Origin: Anaeromassilibacillus senegalensis
Lineage (GTDB): Bacteria; Bacillota; Clostridia; Oscillospirales; Acutalibacteraceae
Reading direction: 5' to 3'
DNA length: 64,000 nucleotides
NCBI RefSeq assembly: GCF_001261775.1
Contig: NZ_LN868536.1
Coordinates: 124,001-188,000 of the forward strand
The notes under the pieces are model-generated. The model made no database searches, was not told the DNA's origin, and worked only from the letters and a program-made list of their open reading frames with translations. A program made the position numbers and the translations under genes. This document shows positions 40,640 to 49,417 of this stretch, piece after piece (positions within the stretch are counted from its first letter, which is position 1; every line of letters starts with the position of its first letter).

Positions 40640-41680
40640 TTACGCCTTAACTCCACTTGGTTTGGGTTCGGGAACGTTCTTTTCCTTCTTTTTTCTGGGT
40701 TTGCCGCTGCGGACGACCACATCCAGCAGAACGGAGATCACAACGATGATGCCGATGACGATGTTGCGGATGGCGACCGGCGCGCCGGCAAACTGTAAGC
40801 CGTTCTGGAGCACGCCCCAGATGGAAGCGCCGATGACGGTGCCGAGCAGGATGCCCTGGCCGCCGAGGGTGGATACGCCGCCGATGACGGATGCGGCAAC
40901 CGCGTACATCTCATACATGTTGCCGGCGTCCATGGTGCCCATGCCGCTGGTGGCGCAGATGATCAGGCCGACGACGCATGCGCAGATGGAGCTGACCACA
41001 TAGGCCTTGGTGGTGCTGGATACGACGTTGACGCCGGAGAGGCGGGAGGCTTCCACATTGCTGCCGATGGCGTAGATGTGGCGGCCGGTACGGGTTTTGC
41101 TCAATAGGAAATTAAACAAAATCCAGAGGACGACGGCGATCCAGATGGTGTTGTAGATGCCGAGGAATTTGCCATAGTAAAAGAAATCACGGAAAGCCTG
41201 CGCGCCGTCGCCGATGGAATCGGTGTTGTAGTTGTTGTTGACGATCTGCGCGATGCCGCGTGCGATGGTCATGGTGCCGAGGGTTGCGATGAACGGGGGC
41301 AGTTTGCATTTGGCGACCAGCTGTCCGTTGAGAACGCCGACCAGGATGCAGCAGAGGAAGGTGATGCCCACCGCGATCCATGGGTTGATCCCCTTGGTCA
41401 TCAGTGTGGCGGAGATCATGCAGCTCATGCCGACAACGGAACCGATGGAAAGGTCGATGTTGCCGGTGATCAAAACGTAGGACTGTCCCACGCCGATGAT
41501 CAGGATCGGGGCGATCTGCCGGAGCAGGTTGCCCACGTTCTGCGCAGAAAAGAAAATCGGGTTTAAAAAGCCGAATACAATGCAGAGGATAATCAGGCCG
41601 CACGCCACGGTGATGACCTGCCCCATGCCCCGGATCGCCAGGATCTTCTTAAAGGGGTTTTGTTTTGTCTTGTTTTCCAT
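40640..41680 (-). CDS. Sugar ABC transporter permease (RbsC class)
   Basis: The 346-residue membrane protein has about ten helices. Features of RbsC-type permeases include ILIIGVGQSYVLITGNIDLS, then SIGSVVGMSC, TLGTMTIARGIAQIV and GGVSTLGGQGILLGTVIGAS. It should form the translocation path with the ATPase encoded 24 bases upstream and receive sugar from the lipoprotein encoded 34 bases downstream. The ATG at 41680 has GGGGAG upstream. The C-terminus is basic (RSGKPRKKKEK) and cytoplasmic. Confidence 0.93.
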   Translation of the reverse strand: MENKTKQNPFKKILAIRGMGQVITVACGLIILCIVFGFLNPIFFSAQNVGNLLRQIAPILIIGVGQSYVLITGNIDLSIGSVVGMSCMISATLMTKGINPWIAVGITFLCCILVGVLNGQLVAKCKLPPFIATLGTMTIARGIAQIVNNNYNTDSIGDGAQAFRDFFYYGKFLGIYNTIWIAVVLWILFNFLLSKTRTGRHIYAIGSNVEASRLSGVNVVSSTTKAYVVSSICACVVGLIICATSGMGTMDAGNMYEMYAVAASVIGGVSTLGGQGILLGTVIGASIWGVLQNGLQFAGAPVAIRNIVIGIIVVISVLLDVVVRSGKPRKKKEKNVPEPKPSGVKA

Positions 41681-41704
41681 ATGTGTTCTCTCCCCACTCA
41701 TTCG

Positions 41705-43222
41705 TTATGCGCCGGCCTTCTGGCCGATCTTGTTTTCAAATTTCGTCGCACATTCCAGAATCTGGTTCTGCGTGACCTCGCCGGAAAGGAACTCCCCGGT
41801 AATGCGCCCGTCGCACATGACGAGGATGCGGTCGCTGATGCCCATGATTTCCGGCATTTCGGAGGAGACGAACAATACGCCGATGCCCTCCTGTTTGAGC
41901 TGGTTCATCAGGTTGTAAATTTCCACCTTGGCCGCCACGTCGATGCCGCGGGTCGGCTCGTCAAAGATGACCACGCGGGAATTTCGTGCCAGCCACTTGG
42001 CGACGACCACCTTCTGCTGGTTGCCGCCGGAGAGGCTTCCCGCGTCGACCTCCGGGCCGGCAAGCTTGATGGTCAGGTTTTGCACGGATTTCTCCACCAT
42101 ATCCGCTTCCTTTTTGCTGTTGATCACCCCCGCTTTATTGCAGAGGATATCCAGATTGGGAAGCGCAATGTTGTCGCGGATGCTCAGCTTGGTGCACAGG
42201 CCGTCTTTTTTGCGGTCCTCCGGCGCCAGTACGATGCCCGCCTTGATGGCGTCCATCGGTTTGCGGATGACAACTTTTTTGCCGTCCAGAATGATCTCGC
42301 CGCTGTCCTTTGGATCGACGCCGAAGAGCGCCCGGGTGGTTTCCGTCCGGCCCGCGCCCATCAGGCCCGCGATGCCGACGATCTCACCCGCGAAGAGGTC
42401 CAGGCTGACGTCGCGTACCATGCGGCCCGCGTTCAGGTGCTTGACCTCTAAAATCTTCTTGCCCTTGGCGCAGGTCACGCGCGGGAACTTTTCTTTGATT
42501 TCGCGGCCGACCATGTAAGCGATGATCTCCGACATGTTGGTGTCCTGAAAGTTCATTGTGGTGATGTACCTGCCGTCCCGCATGATGGTCACACGGTCGA
42601 CGATGTGCTGCAATTCCTCCAGCCGGTGCGAGATGTAGACGATGCCGTGCCCCGCGGCGCGCAGCTTGTGGATGATCACAAACAGGTCGTCGATCTCCTT
42701 GGAGGTCAGCGCCGAGGTTGGTTCATCCATGATCAGGACTTTTGCGTCCGTGGAGAGCGCTTTTGCAATTTCCACCATCTGCTGTTTGGAGACCGCCAGG
42801 TCGCCAACGATGGTATCGGGATCGATGTCGATGTTCAGGCTGCCCAGAATGCGGGCGGCTTCCTTGCGCATTTCGCGCTCGGAGAGGACGCCGGAGTGCG
42901 TTTTTTCCCTGCCGAGGAACATGTTCTCCGCAACCGTCAGGTGCGCGCACATGTTCAGTTCCTGATGAATGATCGCGATGCCGAGCGCCTGTGCCTTTTT
43001 CGGCGTCAGCTCCTCGATCTTTTCCCCAAAGACGGTCATCTCGCCGCTGTCGCGTGTGTAAACGCCGCTCAGAATTTTCATCAGCGTCGATTTGCCTGCG
43101 CCGTTCTCTCCCAGCAGGGCGAGTACCTCGCCCGACTTGAGGTTGAAGGAGACGTCGTCCAGTGCCTTGACCCCGGGAAAGGATTTGTTGATGTGCTCTA
43201 GTTCGACAATGTATTCCTGCAT
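41705..43222 (-). CDS. Sugar ABC transporter ATP-binding protein (RbsA class)
   Basis: The 505-residue protein carries two nucleotide-binding domains. The first is intact: Walker A LLGENGAGKSTLMKIL, the signature replaced by VGDLAVSKQQMVEIAKAL as usual in RbsA, and Walker B VLIMDEPTSAL. The second has the typical RbsA variant GIAGLMGAGRTETTRAL, LSGGNQQKVVVAKWLA and VVIFDEPTRGIDV. It powers the RbsC-type permease. The ATG at 43222 has AGGTGG upstream; a GTG three codons earlier overlaps it. It is the first gene of the leftward operon, with a promoter and direct repeats upstream at 43323-43378. Confidence 0.93.
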   Translation of the reverse strand: MQEYIVELEHINKSFPGVKALDDVSFNLKSGEVLALLGENGAGKSTLMKILSGVYTRDSGEMTVFGEKIEELTPKKAQALGIAIIHQELNMCAHLTVAENMFLGREKTHSGVLSEREMRKEAARILGSLNIDIDPDTIVGDLAVSKQQMVEIAKALSTDAKVLIMDEPTSALTSKEIDDLFVIIHKLRAAGHGIVYISHRLEELQHIVDRVTIMRDGRYITTMNFQDTNMSEIIAYMVGREIKEKFPRVTCAKGKKILEVKHLNAGRMVRDVSLDLFAGEIVGIAGLMGAGRTETTRALFGVDPKDSGEIILDGKKVVIRKPMDAIKAGIVLAPEDRKKDGLCTKLSIRDNIALPNLDILCNKAGVINSKKEADMVEKSVQNLTIKLAGPEVDAGSLSGGNQQKVVVAKWLARNSRVVIFDEPTRGIDVAAKVEIYNLMNQLKQEGIGVLFVSSEMPEIMGISDRILVMCDGRITGEFLSGEVTQNQILECATKFENKIGQKAGA

Positions 43223-43322
43223 CAAATCCACCTATCTTTTCTTAGGGGACCGGTGAAACCGTGCGGTTGTTTTTCCGCCCCTTTCGTGCCCCCCGTTACT
43301 CATTGTCTCGTTCTGTGGCTTT

Positions 43323-43378
43323 ATTATAGCACCGGGTTTTTCAGAACATAAGGGGGCTGCGTTTGGTCTTATAGGGGG
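43323..43378 (-). promoter_or_regulatory. Activator-type promoter of the sugar ABC operon
   Basis: On the minus strand the -10 is TATAAT (43328-43323) with a poor -35. Upstream lie two direct repeats, CCCCCTATA (43378-43370) and CCCCCTTATG (43356-43347), 22 bases apart (two helical turns). This is the usual arrangement for an AraC-type activator such as the YesN-like regulator at 46435. Confidence 0.6.
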
Positions 43379-43520
43379 TTTCTTTTGGAAATTTTGTGCG
43401 ATATGAATTTTTTATCCAAACAACGTAAATGGGTTTTAGTCAAAATGATGGCCTGATACGCCGCGAAAAGAGACGATAACAGGATGTACGTTTTGCACGG
43501 AACATTGGCGGGATAAGAGC

Positions 43521-43870
43521 AGGGCCGTTGCAGAATAAAACTGCAACGGCCCCGGAAATTTGTCCGGCAGCACAAAAGGTTCATAAAGGACCATATCACT
43601 CGTTCCCACTCGCTCTTGACCTCCGGTCGGGACGCTCGCTTGAGGCGAAAGCCTCGCTCGACGTTCTAAACGACCATCGCCTCTTTTCAGAAACGGAGAA
43701 AAACATATGTTAAGAATTGCCCGCGAGGTAAAAATGATTCCCGCCGCCTTTAGAAACGTAGAAAGACAAATGTAAAGAATTGCCACAAGGTGAAAATGGT
43801 CCTCGCCGTAGGCGTGTCCCGACCGGAGGTCCCGCTTTTCAGAAAAGCGGAAAAACACATTTTGCTCTAC
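43521..43870 (+). repeat. Mosaic intergenic repeat, copy 7
   Basis: It has a GGGCCGTTGCAG...CTGCAACGGCCCC hairpin, the ACTCGCTCTT block and the alternative cassette GACCTCCGGTCGGGACGCTC with the GAGGCGAAAGCCTC hairpin (a compensated variant). Degraded CCGCTTTTC-like hairpins follow, then the CCTCGCCGTAGGCG...GACCGGAGGTC extension, an intact CCGCTTTTC hairpin and CTCTACGGTACAG. It is the longest copy and separates the ABC operon from the regulatory operon. Confidence 0.85.
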
Positions 43871-43892
43871 GGTACAGCCTTTTCAGCGTTCA

Positions 43893-45389
43893 TTAGGATT
43901 CTTCCCCAGTGGGCAGCCAGGGGATCGCGGTGTCCACCGGGGCGGACTGCCCGCGCAGCAGGTGGAATTCCCCGCTGCGGTATTCCCGGAGCAGGTGTCC
44001 CTGCTCCAGCATCAGCAGGCGGTCCGCCACAACCAGGCTGTCCGACATACTGACCGCTAGGATCACCACGGTGATCTTGCGGGCGCGCAGCTCGTTGATC
44101 AGATGGACCAGATGGTGGCGCAGGTACATGTCCGCGCCCGCGAAAGGCTGGATACAGAAAACGATTTCCGGGTGGTAAAGATGAACGCGGTAATAAACCA
44201 GGTTGTACAGCGAGGCGGGAGAAAGCCCCGTAATGTCGTACGCGTAGATATCTTTGCCAACCAGGGGCTCGTATTCCTTAAAAATGCTCTGCTTGAAGCG
44301 GCGGTTCATCCAGAGCAGGGGAGATTTGCGGTCCAGCAGGAAGCAGAGATTGTCAATATAAGACATCTCGCGGAACAGCATGCTTTGCAGGGGATTCTCT
44401 TTGATAAAGCTGAGGTGCTGGCGCAGTTTCTCCCGGTTTTCACACCAATCGGTGGCGTTCAGCAGGATTTTCCCGCTCTGCGGCAGCAGGTCGCCTGTCA
44501 TCAGCTGGAACAGGTCGGTCAGGACCAGGTTGTTTACATCCAGGAAGACGACGCATTCCCCCTGCTCAATTGTGAAGCTCATGTCATGGATGTGTTCCGT
44601 AAAGACATGGCGGAATTTCAGTACGCCGCTGTGCTGGTCGGAATCCTGCGGCAGATTGGTCGGCCGGCTGAAGTCAAGGGTGAAATGAGAAATGATGTCG
44701 TCACGGAACTCCTCGCGCCGCAGCAGTTTGCGGATTTTTCCGCATTCCATCAGGGAAACGCGGTCGCAGATGCGGAACGTCTCCTCGTGGTGGTTGCAGA
44801 TGTACAGGAAAGACATGCCCTGCGCGGTGTAGCGGCGGATCAGCTCCTGGAAGCGCAGCAGGTCCGCCGGGCCGATGAAATTGCTGATATCCCGCAGGAC
44901 CACCAGCTTGACGCCGGTGACGACCGCCTTGAGAAGCTCCGTGACACAGCGTTCAAAAGAGGAGAGCTCGTCCACGCTTTCGTTGGCATCGATATGAATG
45001 CCGAGGTCCTCGGTAAACAGGGCGAGCTGGGATTTCAGCACGCGCGGGTCGATCACATATTTTTTAAACCCGCGCCGCAGGACAAAAATGTTGTCCGCCA
45101 CCGTCAGGCTCTCCACCAGGCGGCTGCGCTCCTCGATGACGGAGACGTGGTTTAATTCCATAGAGCTGGATTTATAGCTGTTGACCAGCTGTTCTTCAAA
45201 GTAGATATAGCCGTAGTGAATGGGGATGTTCTCACACAGGAGATTGACCAGTGCGTCCTGGCCCTCGGAGTCGATACAGACCAGGCCCATAATCTCACCC
45301 TCAAAGATGTGCAGATTGACGCCGTCCAGCAGCGTGACGCCGTCGTCCCGTTGGGTGACCCGGTCCAGCCGGATGATTTCTTTTTGCAT
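43893..45389 (-). CDS. Degenerate double ABC ATPase (RbsA-like, probably non-catalytic)
   Basis: The 498-residue protein aligns end to end with RbsA-type double ATPases: the opening IIRLDRVTQRDDGVTLLDGV, then NLHIFEGEIMGLV. The key residues are gone. The first Walker A (about 36-50) reads CIDSEGQDALVNLL, and the second (about 275-295) reads VVFLDVNNLVLTDLF, with no GKS/T in either. The signature is VDELSSFERCVTEL, and the Walker B Glu is replaced in LVVLRDISNFIG. The frame is intact and long, so it is kept by selection. It overlaps the histidine kinase stop region and lies in its operon, which suggests a sensory or scaffolding role that couples sugar import to signalling. The ATG at 45389 has GAAGGA upstream. 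Confidence 0.85.
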   Translation of the reverse strand: MQKEIIRLDRVTQRDDGVTLLDGVNLHIFEGEIMGLVCIDSEGQDALVNLLCENIPIHYGYIYFEEQLVNSYKSSSMELNHVSVIEERSRLVESLTVADNIFVLRRGFKKYVIDPRVLKSQLALFTEDLGIHIDANESVDELSSFERCVTELLKAVVTGVKLVVLRDISNFIGPADLLRFQELIRRYTAQGMSFLYICNHHEETFRICDRVSLMECGKIRKLLRREEFRDDIISHFTLDFSRPTNLPQDSDQHSGVLKFRHVFTEHIHDMSFTIEQGECVVFLDVNNLVLTDLFQLMTGDLLPQSGKILLNATDWCENREKLRQHLSFIKENPLQSMLFREMSYIDNLCFLLDRKSPLLWMNRRFKQSIFKEYEPLVGKDIYAYDITGLSPASLYNLVYYRVHLYHPEIVFCIQPFAGADMYLRHHLVHLINELRARKITVVILAVSMSDSLVVADRLLMLEQGHLLREYRSGEFHLLRGQSAPVDTAIPWLPTGEES

Positions 45390-45390
45390 G

Positions 45391-46419
45391 TCAGTATTCC
45401 TTCGCATTCCCGGTGAGGAGCGGCAGCGTGATTTCCACGTCTGTGCCGACATCCACCGTGCTGTAAATGGAAATGCCGTATTCCTCGCCAAACAGCAGCC
45501 GGATGCGGCTGTTCACGTTGATGATGGCGATGCCGCCCCGTTTCTCGCGGTCCGGCTTGACAAAATCGAAGGAAGGCGTTTCCAGCTCGCGGTTTAACTC
45601 GCGCAGGCGGGTTTCGTCCATGCCGGCGCCGTCGTCGGAAACCGTGATAATCAATCGCTTGGAGGTGGCCTCCAGTTTGATCCGGATGTTGCCGCGGTCA
45701 ATTTTGCGCTCGATGCCGTGGATGATCGCGTTTTCCACAATGGGCTGCAGCGTCAGCTTGGGCATGCGGTATTGATAGAGCTCCTCGCGGTCTTCTTCGT
45801 CGCAGTCCACAAACAGGTTGATGCGTTCGCCGAAGCGGTAGCGCTGGATGATGTAGTAGTTGTCGATGTTGCGCAGCTCATCCTCCAACGTGACCAGCTG
45901 CTCAACATTGGAGATCGTGTAGCGGAAGAAGGTGGAGAGCGCCTCTGTCATCTTGGCCACGTTGTCCAGCCCGGCGGTGATCGCCTCGCCGCGAATGCCC
46001 TCCAGCGTATTGTATAGAAAATGGGGATTGATCTGGTTTTGCAGGGCTAGGTACTGCGCCTGCTTTTTGGATGCGTTGATCAGTTCGCTGGTGTCCAGCA
46101 TGCCATTGAGCTTTTCCAGCGCGCTTTCCATCGCGGGGGAGTAGGGGTGGCGCAGTTCGTGGAAGCTCTGCATGGAGTAGCCGTCTACAAAAAGATTCAG
46201 CATCTTTTCCGTTTCCCGGTAGGGCAGATAGACCCAGCGGTGGCCGAGATAGAGGATGGCGGTCAACAGTGCCGCGCCGCCCAGCAGTACCCAAACGGCC
46301 CAGGGTTGTTCCGCGATGGAGATGGCCAGCGCGGCCAGCAGCAGGCCGACCAGAATGCTCAGCAGGGTGACGATTCGCGCAGACCGGTGGGAAAGAAAGC
46401 GAAATTGCAGTTTTTTCAT
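45391..46419 (-). CDS. YesM/LytS-type sensor histidine kinase
   Basis: The 342-residue protein has two N-terminal membrane helices (about 15-35 and 42-60) and almost no extracytoplasmic domain. A short linker leads to the His_kinase domain NQINPHFLYNTLEGIRGE with the phospho-His, then the ATPase: PIVENAIIHGIE (N box), SDDGAGMD (G1) and RGGIAIINVNSRI (G2). The lack of an outside sensor domain is unusual for YesM kinases, so the signal may come from a partner such as the degenerate ABC protein encoded next. The partner response regulator is encoded 16 bases upstream. Confidence 0.9.
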   Translation of the reverse strand: MKKLQFRFLSHRSARIVTLLSILVGLLLAALAISIAEQPWAVWVLLGGAALLTAILYLGHRWVYLPYRETEKMLNLFVDGYSMQSFHELRHPYSPAMESALEKLNGMLDTSELINASKKQAQYLALQNQINPHFLYNTLEGIRGEAITAGLDNVAKMTEALSTFFRYTISNVEQLVTLEDELRNIDNYYIIQRYRFGERINLFVDCDEEDREELYQYRMPKLTLQPIVENAIIHGIERKIDRGNIRIKLEATSKRLIITVSDDGAGMDETRLRELNRELETPSFDFVKPDREKRGGIAIINVNSRIRLLFGEEYGISIYSTVDVGTDVEITLPLLTGNAKEY

Positions 46420-46434
46420 TTGTTCACCCGCCTG

Positions 46435-48045
46435 TCAGGAGTAGAGCTTGCGGAACTCGTTTGGCTTGAGACCGGTCGCTTTGCGGAAACTCTGGGTAAA
46501 GTGCTTGAGATCGCTGTAGCCAACCTGGCTGCAGATGTTTGCCACAGTCAGATTGGTCTCTTTTAGAAGCTCCTTGGCGCGGTTCATGCGCACCTCGGAG
46601 AGGTATTCCAAAAAGTTTTTCCCGCTCTCTTTTTTAAAAAGCGTGCTGAAATAGGAGGCGTTGAAGCCGACGAAATCCGCCACCTCCTCCAAACTGATGG
46701 GGCGCATGAAGTTTTCCTGTATGTATTGCTTGGCGGCACGGACGGGTTTCTTTTCCGCCTGGCGACGGTCCTGCAGAATGGCGTCGACGGAATTGCACAC
46801 CATGCCGGAGAGATGGCGGAACAGCTCCTGCGCGCTGCCGCACAGATCGCAGCGTTCGGAGAAGCGCTGATAAAGATCGTCCGTGTTTTCCACATGAATG
46901 TGGTGTTTGCGCAGCACGACCAGATAGGTGTGACAGGCGTCCAGCGCCAGAGAGATCAATTTTTGCCCGCTGACGCCGGGAGCGGCTAGCGCCGCTTTAC
47001 GGAACCGGTCCAGCGCGCCGGACACCGCGTCGCGGTCAAGAATTTCCAAAGCGGTTTCCAGCTCCCGATTCAATTCCGCCAGCAAGCTGTCGCTCTCATA
47101 GGGAAGTTCCGGGTGGGAGGCGTCCTCCAGCACCTTGCCGGTCCCGTCCACCAGACGCTGCGCGCAGACGTTTTCCGCGGAGTGCAGGGAAAGGACAAGC
47201 TGTTCCGGCTGTGTCACCGCCTTGCCGAGTGCAATCGTCAGCTCCGTGTTCTCAAAAATGCCAAGCTGCACCTGCAATTCGTCCATGGCGGTTTTAAAGA
47301 GCTTGCGCACATTGGCCTGCCTGCTCTCCGCATAGTTCAGCACGCCGTAAGCGCGGCTGCCGATAAAGCAGATTTCCATGTCAAAGCAGATCGGCTGCAA
47401 AACGGCGCGCAGCTGCTGGGCCACCTTGAACTCCAGAATTTTGGTGCTGTCCTGGCAGAGCTGGCCCGGCGGGCAGTCCACCTTGACAATAAAAAGCCGG
47501 AACAGTCCCGGCTGAAATTGAAAATGATAATCCGTGTTTGCCTGCTCCAAAAGGAGCGGTTCCTGCATCTGCTGTGCCAGCAACCGGCTGAACAGGCCGG
47601 AACGGAGCTTGTCGATGTCGCTTTGCAGGCGGATTTTCAGGCGTTCCTCCTGCGACATCTTCTCCGTGCGCATCTGATAGCGGCTGCGCATCTTTTCCAG
47701 CGTGGCGGCAAGTTCCTCTTTCTTGATCGGTTTAAGCAGGTAATCAGACACGCCGAACTTAATGGCGCTCTGCGCGTAATCGAAGTGGCGGTACCCGCTG
47801 ATGATGACACATTCCAGGTCGTCGCGCACCTGCTTGGCTCGCTCAATCATTTCCAGGCCGTCGTATCCCGGCATACGGATGTCTGTGACCAGCAGGTCCG
47901 GGCGGAGGCGTTCCACCATTTCCAGCGCTTCCACACCGTTGTGGGCCACTCCGATGATTTCCATATCAAACGCCGCCCAGTTCACCAGATTGCAAATCAA
48001 TTGGCAGACCTTGACTTCATCGTCCGCCACGATTACTTTGATCAT
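46435..48045 (-). CDS. YesN-type response regulator (receiver plus AraC HTH)
   Basis: The 536-residue protein has a receiver domain at 1-120 with the acidic pair D8-D9, phospho-acceptor D55 (LLVTDIRMPG) and the conserved Lys in LLKPIKKEEL. A long middle region (150-420) is of the type found in YesN proteins. The C-terminal AraC domain (430-536) has two HTHs: ISLEEVADFVGFNASYFSTL and TVANICSQVGYSDLKHFTQSF. It should activate sugar-uptake genes, most likely the adjacent ABC operon, whose promoter has paired direct repeats. It forms an operon with the kinase and the degenerate ABC protein and is divergent from a ROK repressor. Confidence 0.92.
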   Translation of the reverse strand: MIKVIVADDEVKVCQLICNLVNWAAFDMEIIGVAHNGVEALEMVERLRPDLLVTDIRMPGYDGLEMIERAKQVRDDLECVIISGYRHFDYAQSAIKFGVSDYLLKPIKKEELAATLEKMRSRYQMRTEKMSQEERLKIRLQSDIDKLRSGLFSRLLAQQMQEPLLLEQANTDYHFQFQPGLFRLFIVKVDCPPGQLCQDSTKILEFKVAQQLRAVLQPICFDMEICFIGSRAYGVLNYAESRQANVRKLFKTAMDELQVQLGIFENTELTIALGKAVTQPEQLVLSLHSAENVCAQRLVDGTGKVLEDASHPELPYESDSLLAELNRELETALEILDRDAVSGALDRFRKAALAAPGVSGQKLISLALDACHTYLVVLRKHHIHVENTDDLYQRFSERCDLCGSAQELFRHLSGMVCNSVDAILQDRRQAEKKPVRAAKQYIQENFMRPISLEEVADFVGFNASYFSTLFKKESGKNFLEYLSEVRMNRAKELLKETNLTVANICSQVGYSDLKHFTQSFRKATGLKPNEFRKLYS

Positions 48046-48151
48046 AAAGCTGACTCCTTATCCCCTGCAGCCGTTTTTTCTCCTTTTTACAACTGAAAAG
48101 TAAAAGAAAATAGAAAAACGAAAAAAAAATCGGCTGAATTCATAAAAACAT

Positions 48152-48180
48152 TTGCATTTTTCTCAATTATTATATAATAT
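48152..48180 (+). promoter_or_regulatory. Promoter of the ROK repressor/AraC pair
   Basis: TTGCAT (48152-48157) and TAATAT (48175-48180) are 17 bases apart, in an AT-rich divergent spacer. Confidence 0.65.
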
Positions 48181-48226
48181 GTATATTAGTAAAGTCAATA
48201 TACTATTATTGCCTGGGGGAATTATT

Positions 48227-49417
48227 TTGGAAAAAACTGGTGGAATGAACAACCAGAATTTAAAATATCGAAACCGGGGACTGCTGTTGAAGCTGATCTG
48301 TACCCACGAGGGCTTGTCGCGCGTACATCTTGCGCAGGATACAGGGCTGACCAAAATGGCAGTGACAAATATCATTGCGGAGTTGATCGAACAGGGATAC
48401 GTGGTGGAGAGTACCCCCAGCCGCAACACGGGAGTGGGGCGCAATCCAATTACACTGGAAATTGCCCCGGACGCGCCCAAAGTGCTGGGAATTCAGATCA
48501 GCCGGGAGGGCTGCACCGCCGTGCTGTTCGATCTCAAGCTGCGCATCCAGATGAAGCGCTTCATTCCCTTTTTACAGGAGGACAGAGCGTCCATCCAGGA
48601 TAAGCTGTTTTGGATGGTGGACCAGATCAGCGAGCGGGAACCCAATATTTTGGGCTGCGGCGTGTCCGTGGTAGGTCCGCTGGATGTGGAGGACGGTGTG
48701 GTGCTGAACCCGCCCAATTTTTTCGGCGTCTCCAATTGGCCGCTCCGGAAAATTCTCTCGGAGCATACCGGCCTGGAAGTCTTTTTGAACAATGATATGA
48801 ACTGCGCCGCGCTGGGAGAGAAGATGTTCGGCGCGGGGCGGGATTTTCACAATTTCCTCTATGTGGGCCTTTCAGTCGGCATCGGCTCCGGCATTATTGA
48901 AAACGACGGCCTGTACCAGAACAGCAGCGGCTTTGCGGGGGAACTGGGGCATACCAGCATTGACTGTGAGGGACTGCCCTGCGGCTGCGGCAACCGCGGC
49001 TGTTTGGAAGAATACATCGGCATGCCCATTGTCCTGGGGCGGCTGCGCGCCGTGACCGGCTGGGATTGCAGTTTTCCGCAGTTCTGCGACCGCGCGGGGG
49101 ATCCCCGGGTGGACGCGGTTCTGACGGATATGCTCGGCAAGCTGGCGCACGCCCTGGTGAATGCAGTCAACCTGCTCAATCCGCAGGCGATCCTGATTGG
49201 GCATAACGGGGTGTACCTGCCGGAGCGGTATCTGATCTTTCTGGAAGAAGAGATCAACCAGCGCAAATTTTCACAGGAATATCGGAAGATCCGGGTACGG
49301 AAATCACGGTTCGGGGTGGATTCCTCTTTGTACGGGAGCGGCTGCGTACTTTTGAAACATCTTTTTGAAAATGGGAAGGTGGAACAGGATGCGTATGTAC
49401 GGGTAAATCCGCTATGA
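48227..49417 (+). CDS. ROK-family transcriptional repressor
   Basis: The protein is about 396 residues. The N-terminal winged HTH (15-75) has LLLKLICTHEGLSRVHLAQD then TGLTKMAVTNIIAELIEQGY. The ROK sugar-binding domain has the zinc motif CGCGNRGCLEEY and VGLSVGIGSGIIENDGLYQN. It therefore resembles XylR/NagC-type repressors that release DNA when they bind a sugar. The start is taken as TTG 48227, which has GGGGGA six bases upstream; ATG at 48245 lacks a site. The stop overlaps the start of the AraC-like gene (ATGA), so they are made together. It is divergent from the two-component operon and probably controls it. Confidence 0.87.
   Translation: MEKTGGMNNQNLKYRNRGLLLKLICTHEGLSRVHLAQDTGLTKMAVTNIIAELIEQGYVVESTPSRNTGVGRNPITLEIAPDAPKVLGIQISREGCTAVLFDLKLRIQMKRFIPFLQEDRASIQDKLFWMVDQISEREPNILGCGVSVVGPLDVEDGVVLNPPNFFGVSNWPLRKILSEHTGLEVFLNNDMNCAALGEKMFGAGRDFHNFLYVGLSVGIGSGIIENDGLYQNSSGFAGELGHTSIDCEGLPCGCGNRGCLEEYIGMPIVLGRLRAVTGWDCSFPQFCDRAGDPRVDAVLTDMLGKLAHALVNAVNLLNPQAILIGHNGVYLPERYLIFLEEEINQRKFSQEYRKIRVRKSRFGVDSSLYGSGCVLLKHLFENGKVEQDAYVRVNPL

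Noticed and set aside
3715..43870. CRISPR array
   Set aside because: The repeats are dispersed one per locus over 40 kb with no regular spacers and no cas genes.
43893..45389. Pseudogene of an RbsA ATPase
   Set aside because: The frame is full length, has a good ribosome site and is packed in an operon. Loss is limited to catalytic motifs.
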